Assembly (NCBI GenBank): GCA_028565635.1
Contig: JAOXYB010038839.1
Coordinates: 1-28,362 of the forward strand
Reading direction: 5' to 3'
DNA from: Phoronis ovalis
Lineage: Eukaryota; Phoronida; Phoronidae
Length of the DNA: 28,362 nucleotides
How positions within the stretch are numbered: position 1 is the first letter of the stretch; each line of letters begins with the position of its first letter. The position numbers and the translations under genes are program-made. The notes beneath the pieces were generated by a model that did not search any database, was not told the DNA's origin, and was given only the letters and a program-made list of their open reading frames with translations. Of this stretch, positions 21,906 through 28,362 are shown in pieces.

Positions 21906-24102
21906 GTAAGACAAATCTATCCTACAGTTCTAGCATCCTCCATACATGTAGTTTCAATAGCGTATATCAAACAATTAATGTATTCTTGCGGTTAATTAGT
22001 GTCAAGAGTTTTCTAAAAAACATTAACCGAAAAAAATTACCTTGATATAGTCTCTCTGACTTGCGTCCATTACTAAATCCATTAGTTATACTTATTACTC
22101 CACTTTTAGTAAGACAAGGTGAATTATTATTATACTACATTGCGCCATCTGAAAATCCCATGGGCTGAGTTCTTACAGCAACTCGATTAAATTAATGTTG
22201 TGGTTTATTGCAGAATGAATATTTGACACTATATAAGAAAGGTCCTTGCAAATAAAGACCCCCCCCCAATGAAAAGAGCATGCAGTGACATAATTTACGT
22301 ATAAGCGTAATATATAAAGGAAAGCAATATATAGATGTTGCGGAAAGCTTCTTAATTCAGTCTTAAAGCTGTATCGCCTTATTACTTATCAGTGCAGACT
22401 ATACATTATAGTGTAGCAAGGCATATCTAGCCACATTAAAAAAAATAACTGTATAAAATAGTTGTCGTTATTTATTATTTATTTATTGTGCTAAGTAACA
22501 TCAAATAACTGCAAAAATAAAAAAATGCAAACACTAGAAACCGTCGATAAAATTTCGTTAATTTGTCAGGTAAACAATACTTTCCTAGCAAAGATCAATA
22601 TTACGACAGTTAGTTTAATTTAGCTTCCAATTAATTAAGGCTGAACTATTTAATTAACTGGTATTTCATTAATACCTAGCAACTCCGTCTTTAGCTATAA
22701 AACTGCACAAGTGCCTCGATCTGCTGTATTTACTCTGTCCGCTATTCTGCTTGAAGATTTCATCCGCATTGTATGCTCATGCATTATATGATCGAAGGAG
22801 TAACTCTTTCCCTGAAATACGCTAAAAAAAATATTTGCCGCATATCTTAATATGTGACAAATAATTTTATACTTGAAACAATAGTGAAATTTCCACATTC
22901 AAGTTTAAACGCTGAAAATATACTCAAGGAAAGAATAAAACTTACAAAATTAACCAATAGCCTAACTGTTATTAGGAGTAACCTGAAATATAATATAATA
23001 TGTCATAGTGATTGATTTTCGTAACATTGTTATTATTTTGATCATATTACTTAATCATCTACATTAACCTCAACATATATATAGACTACTGTTTGATGTA
23101 AGATCGTTATACCACATGCATAATAAAATTGATTGTAGATTAATAAATATCTGTACCACGCATTCATATATCTTTTTTTAGCTACTTTTTATTAACAGTC
23201 ATACGAGATATTATTCAATAATTTAAAAAAACACAGCGTATCTTTAACATATGAACATCATAATTATTTTTTAACCACTAATCTAAATTTAGTTCTTATT
23301 TTTGCTATCAAAGCAACAACGCATTGTAAATTTTAATTATTTAAAAATGTAAAAGGTTATTTAAATCTTGCAAACACAGTCAGGTTCCTTCTATCCTCTA
23401 TCACATTATTAATTCATTTAAACTTCCAGATATACATTAAGACATAAATACTAGATTATTTGCCCTTAATTTACACATGATAACAATAAAGTTGCCTTGA
23501 AATTGTGATTTATTATTCGCACGCGAGTTGTTCTCTGTTATTGATCGATTATGATTTACGTAAAAACTAGTTTCAAAGTTATTATAAGCCTCGGTTAACA
23601 ACATACATGTATATAGAATGTATACACGCTAAACGTTAATTTAACGAATTGTTACACATATTTGACCCATTTTTACTTTCAAAAAGAATCATATCAAAGT
23701 TGCACAATTCCTGTTCCCAAGTTGATAGCTTCTCTTAAGTATGTGAGTGACAGTAGCATGTTAATCTAAATATATTTACAAGTTCCAGCTACTTTCGTTT
23801 TGTGTAAAACCGTAATTGCATAAATACCATTCGTTGCAGGAACTTGCTACAGCGATCGTGCCAAGAACCACCCAAAGTATATCAAAGGTGAATGGTCCGA
23901 AACTGAAGTTCTACAAAATTTTCTGCAAGCATTTGATTCGGCTGGACAACAAGACGGAGTCATCACGAGGGAGGAATTTATCAACTACTATGCTAGTGTC
24001 AGTAGCACAATTGACGACGATTGCTATTTTGATATGGTTATGAGAAAATGTTGGCAACTTCCTCAAAGATCAAAGAGCACAGACGATTTGCTTAGTGCTT
24101 AA
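21518..24102 (+). CDS. CAPSL: Calcyphosin-like EF-hand calcium-binding protein (two exons)
   Basis: Joined exons 21518-21905 and 23840-24102, phase 1 junction, 216 residues. The ATG is preceded by an in-frame TAG at 21479-21481. The family block RKGVSGIKRLG (26-36) precedes EF1 (loop 43-54: D43, D45, S47, T49, E54), EF2 (loop 80-91, DKDSSGSIGFGE) and the family phrase LRPPMS (96-101). EF3 (loop 116-127, DTTKDGVLKVED) has Asp at position 12. HPKY and GEWSE (140-150) precede a non-canonical EF4 (162-175, two residues longer). FINYYASVS and a terminal MRKCWQL complete the match. Calcyphosins are cytosolic calcium sensors, linked in animals to ciliated and secretory cells. It is slightly longer than the usual family length of about 190-210 residues, with a 13-residue tail rich in Ser/Asp after WQL. 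Whether it is CAPS or CAPSL cannot be settled here. Confidence 0.93.
21906..23839 (+). other. Intron of the calcyphosin-like gene
   Basis: GTAAGA to TTGCAG, about 1.9 kb. It contains a run of nine C at 22259-22267 and otherwise AT-rich sequence without a supported exon. Confidence 0.8.
23840..24102 (+). CDS. CAPSL: Calcyphosin-like gene exon 2 (EF-hand 4, C-terminus)
   Basis: Residues 130-216 and a TAA stop at 24100-24102. The acceptor is CGTTGCAG. The junction region GTCYSDRAKNHPKY is about three residues longer than in the vertebrate proteins, but no alternative acceptor keeps both frame and homology. Confidence 0.92.
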
Positions 24103-24161
24103 AAGATCAAAAAAAGTATTATAGTTTTCTAAGCATCCCACGTATTTCCGTTATTCAAGAC

Positions 24162-24167
24162 AATAAA
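24162..24167 (+). promoter_or_regulatory. CAPSL: Polyadenylation signal of the calcyphosin-like gene
   Basis: AATAAA 60 bases after the stop, correct strand and distance. Confidence 0.6.
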
Positions 24168-25099
24168 CTGTGCTTAAAACTATCGGAAAATGGATTGCAA
24201 ATGATAAAATTGTGGGCAAAGAGCCATGCGACCATGTCTATCCGCCATCGGTAGTACATGCCGATGGCTGATATATTATACATATACAATATATGATTCC
24301 TTATTTCAGAAATGGGGCTTCATTTAAAAAGAAACATACTAATATTCCTGGTACCCCTTACAAATTTGTTGAAAAGTCCAGTTAAAGGTCTCACTACACT
24401 AGAGTCACAGGCTATTTGAAGACTCACAAATTCAGTTATTGTTACCGGCCATCCCGAAGTTTTTTTTTTGGTAACATGAGGATCTCAAATAGAGAAGTAC
24501 GATGCTGCTATAATGGAGATAATTGAATGTGTTGAAGGCATTGAAATATTTCATTTATGAGTTATACGTTGTTAAAGACACTACGGTTGATGAAAATTAG
24601 TTTTCTAAACACAATATGTGCACGCCACTTTTCGCAACTGTTTGGTGTCAATAGAGGTAATGTCATCATATTTCTAATACGTTTTAAAAGCACGGAGATA
24701 ATTTTTTAATTAATATTTGAAGTTGTATTATCTCACACGTGTAAACTACATGTTTTATGCAAAAGTTGAAGTAGGTTTAGTTGGCAGCAACTTGTGGAGG
24801 TATAGAGTTTGAGCGTAGGAAAATAGAAACAAAGTTCTATACAATATGATACTAAATAACGTGGACATTTTTAAAGTCACATAAAAATGAAAAATCAAAG
24901 AATTTCTTGCTTATACCATTTCAGGGCTACTTAACATCCACCGACTATCACACGCAAACGTTAAATATTCATCCAAATCGTTGCATATATATATATAGTG
25001 ACCGAATTCGTTTGCTATTCATCGTAAGATCGTTGAGCACTGGCAAGTTATGTATAACAATCAGAGTTCGTTCACCACTCACAATTACTGACAATTTTA
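24168..25099. other. Non-coding stretch downstream of the calcyphosin-like gene
   Basis: No gene or RNA recognised. The open frames that start in its last 200 bases on both strands are explained by the inverted repeat that follows. Confidence 0.5.
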
Positions 25100-25219
25100 C
25101 TACTCTTTGTTTCATAATGTTTAAAGAATCGAATTTTTGTGATAATTTATGGAAAAACGAAGTGTTCCTTAAGTTATCGCAAAATTTCGATTCTTTAAAC
25201 GACATGAAACAAAGAGTAA
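25100..25219. repeat. 120-nt near-perfect inverted repeat (long hairpin)
   Basis: Arms 25100-25154 and 25165-25219 match at about 47 of 55 positions around a 10-base loop. Both arms contain TTTAAAGAATCGAA or its reverse complement. The two opposite-strand open frames here translate to similar peptides because of the palindrome, so neither is a gene. Confidence 0.9.
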
Positions 25220-26941
25220 GTTCACAGACAACAAATAATTCAGTAGACACAAGATTTTTCATGCGTTATACAGTTTTATCCAAACTAAATTAATTATAAT
25301 ATTTTTTAGTAACAAAAAAAGCATCCATGGTAGTGAATATAGCTTGACAAAATTTATTTAAACTTGACACAATTCATTTAACTTTAAGTTAAAATTTAGC
25401 TAATTAAGTGAAAGAATAGATAAACAAATATATAATCTATATTGAGCAATATCCGTCAGGTGGACCCCATCAGTAGGCAAAAGCAATTGGACGGAGGAAT
25501 TCCAAAACCCTAAATGTCTTTTGTAGCTATATATGAGCCAACTTTCTACTATATAGGTTAAGTGTTTTTTTTACTTATATTCTTTGCAATTTTACAATTC
25601 AAAAATTTAACGCTTTGACATAAATGGCCATCGTCACATGATCTCTTAACGAAAAATAAGATACACATTTAGAAAGTCTGAGTTGTGTACATTCGAAATA
25701 ATAAAAATACCTTAACGATCTTTTCATTTAATTAATTTAAAAATTAATTAAAATAGTACAAAATGGGAATAATTGTACCGAACAATATTCGCTACCTTAA
25801 TTAGTTTGATATGGGTGTAACTCTCTTTCAAATAAGAATTAAATGTCTTATTTCGTATATTTTGCAAGTTTGCTAAATTTTTTAATATGTATGTAATTGA
25901 AAATGCCAACATAATTTCGCGTTATTCTGTAGTATTGAAAATATAACAAAAGCTCAGTAAGGTGGTAATTAGGATGTTACAATGTTGCACTATAGAATAA
26001 TAAATTCATACACCCTGACAGCTATTATCACGTTTTAACCAATTTCTAGTACCTTGTTTTAGGCCACACGCTATATCACATGCTGTGATTTCATGCCACT
26101 TATACAAACACGTGTCTCCACCATGCTGTAGACAGTTAAGACTTGTCATAACTTTACTATGTTTATATTATACAATTAGGTTTTACCACAGTGCTACATC
26201 ATGGATTCAAATGTCGTGTCTAAGCCCCGGGACCTAAGCACCGTACTTTGTAACTTATGTGCATCATCGTACCGTTGTGCAATTATTTTTCTTGCCCGAG
26301 TATCCAGCACTGTTTACATATCTGCATAACGCAATCATTGACAAGCTGCTTTGCGTTGTATAGCAGATACCTATATTAATCCCGTAGCAGAGGAAGCAAA
26401 GGAGGATAGATTTTCAGTACATGTAAAAATCTTGTCACAAAGTAATTGTAAATAGTCTTTGTGTTACACATCAATTTTATAACTTTGACGATTGCTCATA
26501 GCTAATACTACATTTTAACGTACAAAATGGAACACTCAATAAAAAAAAAACATTTGCACAAATAATGCTCAGAGTGTATCAATAAGCACTTTTTTCTTTT
26601 TTTTCTTCCATTTTATTTTGGGCGTAAAAATGGGTGTAATTTTATGTAATAGAAACTTGCAAGGTGCTGGGTCTAGTTTCATCATGTTCTCACCAGGTGG
26701 CTTACAATCGGCTACGGAAAACAATTTATTGACAAAGTCAGATCGAGAAAATTAGGCTGTAGACATAATTATATCGATTTGTGACTGAAAAACAAAATCA
26801 TCCGAATGTCAAGGAAGATATTAAGGAGCTTTTAACGATTCTTAGATACGAATGACGAACATCCAGTTTCCAGTTTGAAAATGTGTGGGTCTGTCTCGAG
26901 CGCTCAAGCGTGGAGTTAAACAAAATCACTCGATTTTTTAT
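25220..26941. other. Non-coding AT-rich stretch
   Basis: No gene supported. It holds a direct repeat of about 20 bases beginning CTTGACA at 25343-25382, a perfect 12-bp AT palindrome at 25727-25752 and an isolated 42-codon open frame at 26201-26329 without a known motif. Confidence 0.5.
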
Positions 26942-27135
26942 AAATGCTAGAAATGGACCCCACGATTCTGGCGGAATTAGTGTCTGAGTTTAAATATTAG
27001 GGTCGGAATTACTGTCTGAGTTAAACGCTAAGAACACCCACTGTGACGTCGCATTGTATTATCGCATTAGCTTGAACCGCACAATTAGTATCAAGTTCAA
27101 ACTGTCGGGGTCAAACGCTAGGAACCGCCACTGAG
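26942..27135. repeat. Degenerate repeats with AAACGCTARGAAC core
   Basis: Three related blocks begin at 26942 (AAATGCTAGAAATGGACCC), 27023 (AAACGCTAAGAACACCCAC) and 27113 (AAACGCTAGGAACCGCCAC), about 81 and 90 bases apart. Between the first two, GGAATTASTGTCTGAGTT occurs twice (26973 and 27005). The area is less AT-rich than its surroundings. Confidence 0.65.
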
Positions 27136-27395
27136 AAGGCGTTTAACGTACAAATAAGCGGCGGGCAAGGAACGTACGACGTTGACAGTACAAATGTATC
27201 TATCACAACGTAAGTAATCTACCTGTCACTGTTACACCCCGATAGTGGTGCGCACTTAGACGAAGTAGTGGCGTGAAAAATGCACTCCATTCTTTTAGTA
27301 AACTAAGTATAGGTAATACATAATAAAAGTCATTTTAAAATATATTACCATGAGACCAAGCCACATTTGAGACTATACCATAGATCCTTCTTTTC

Positions 27396-27551
27396 CTTAT
27401 TCGACACAAAGTCGAATAAGCAAAAAAGATATATTTCCTTTTTCCTTATTCTTATCAAAATTGGGGTCCTCTTTTCTTTCTTGAAGCCCTTGATCGAATA
27501 AGGAAAAGGCAAATATTTCCTTTCACCTTATTCGAATCAATATCGAATAAG
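27396..27551. repeat. Cluster of CTTATTCGA / TCGAATAAG inverted motifs
   Basis: CTTATTCGAC at 27396-27405 and GTCGAATAAG at 27411-27420 form a perfect 10-bp stem with a 5-base loop. TCGAATAAG recurs at 27494-27502 and 27543-27551 and CTTATTCGA at 27527-27535, forming a second 9-bp stem. A degenerate CCTTATTCTTATC lies between. Confidence 0.85.
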
Positions 27552-27889
27552 AATATCGATAGCCAAATGAAAAACTAGCCAACCAGATACTCTAAATCAA
27601 TGAAACCGGTTTTGAAATGACTACTAGTTATTCATATAGAATTTTTTCATGTATTGACCCTGCATTTTGAACAAAATTCACAAAATATTTATGATTTATG
27701 GGTTCTAGTCGGCGGTTTCTTCATTTTATGGTGGAACAGCATAATTATTTGATATCAAAATAATGTTAACAATATGCAGTTATAATACAACTAATTATGT
27801 AGTTCTGACACGAGATACAAAAAAAACACTGTTATTATTTGCTATGAGATAGCCATGGAGATAAAGGCAAAAGGTTAAAAATAGTTCAC

Positions 27890-28236
27890 ATGATCTGATA
27901 AACAATTTTTTTCGAATTTCAATTTTCACAAAAAATAGTTTAGATACCCTTGCACCTACAAATGTGAAACTTAGCAAAAATTATCTTTATGTAGAAGACT
28001 ATAAAACAGTGTCTCAAATTTTGCTTTGTTTAAAAGTTATGAATTTTCAAAGTTAGGATTTTGGTGATTTTGATATGACCCTTACATTTAAAAAAATCAT
28101 AACTTAAGCAAAGCAAAATATAAAAATATGAGACACTATTTTGTAGATATATTTGTATAATGCATTTGCGCAAACTTTTAAGTTTGTAGACTTGGTGGTT
28201 TTCGACTTAATTAAAAAAAGGCTTTTATCAGATCAT
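27890..28236. mobile_element. Foldback (MITE-like) element
   Basis: A perfect 11-bp terminal inverted repeat, ATGATCTGATA at 27890-27900 and TATCAGATCAT at 28226-28236, encloses long imperfect inverted arms. The best-conserved inner parts are about 28003-28047 and 28091-28140, sharing AGTGTCTCA, TTTTGCTTTG and AGTTATGA with their complements. There is no coding capacity and no clear target-site duplication. The length and structure fit a non-autonomous foldback or MITE; the family is unknown. Confidence 0.7.
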
Positions 28237-28362
28237 ATCATCCAATTCAATATATTTAATCTGAAGATTTGTACGTAACGTTTAGAGTATCAACCCTTTA
28301 AAAAGGCATACTGTTATATATATCTACCTCCTCGTTTTAATTACTAACACATAGGTTAACAA

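Noticed and set aside
22259-22267. Run of nine C
   Set aside because: A simple homopolymer inside the calcyphosin-like intron, with no further structure.
24907-25293. Opposite-strand open frames of 97 and 128 codons
   Set aside because: Their similar peptides come from the inverted repeat at 25100-25219, not from coding constraint.
25727-25752. Perfect 12-bp AT palindrome
   Set aside because: Made only of A and T in very AT-rich DNA, so probably chance.
26201-26329. 42-codon ATG open frame with mixed composition
   Set aside because: No motif, no splice or promoter support, length within chance expectation.

Overview
The window is eukaryotic animal DNA. It is strongly AT-rich, has no operon-like packing, and its two recognisable genes are split by GT-AG introns with lengths typical of an invertebrate genome. 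The family content (a multi-MAM astacin protease and a calcyphosin-like EF-hand protein) points to a metazoan, perhaps a lophotrochozoan such as a mollusc. The species-level guess is only inference. Layout: 1-2896 is non-coding, with a diverged tandem repeat of about 149 bp (1028-1349) and a 42-nt hairpin (2521-2562). 2897-16901 holds one 21-exon gene on the + strand. I assembled it by splice sites, reading-frame phase and domain homology. It encodes a secreted zinc metalloprotease of the astacin family: signal peptide, propeptide, astacin catalytic domain, one Sushi/CCP domain, three MAM domains; 904 residues. All 20 junctions keep frame. A polyadenylation signal lies at 17020-17025. 17026-21517 is non-coding apart from a possible alternative 3' exon (17079-17281). 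21518-24102 holds a two-exon gene on the + strand for a calcyphosin-like protein with four EF-hand regions (216 residues), with a polyadenylation signal at 24162-24167. 24168-28362 is non-coding and repeat-rich: a 120-nt hairpin (25100-25219), degenerate repeats (26942-27135), a cluster of CTTATTCGA/TCGAATAAG motifs (27396-27551) and a foldback, MITE-like element (27890-28236). The two genes lie head to tail about 4.6 kb apart, and nothing in the sequence links them functionally. The protease is predicted to act outside the cell or at its surface, with its Sushi and MAM modules mediating protein contacts. The EF-hand protein is predicted to be cytosolic, and its family is associated with ciliated cells. 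The points most worth a second look are a Leu in place of the Met-turn methionine of the astacin domain, a GC-AG intron, the conserved intron-phase framework of the MAM modules, and a possible alternative C-terminus.
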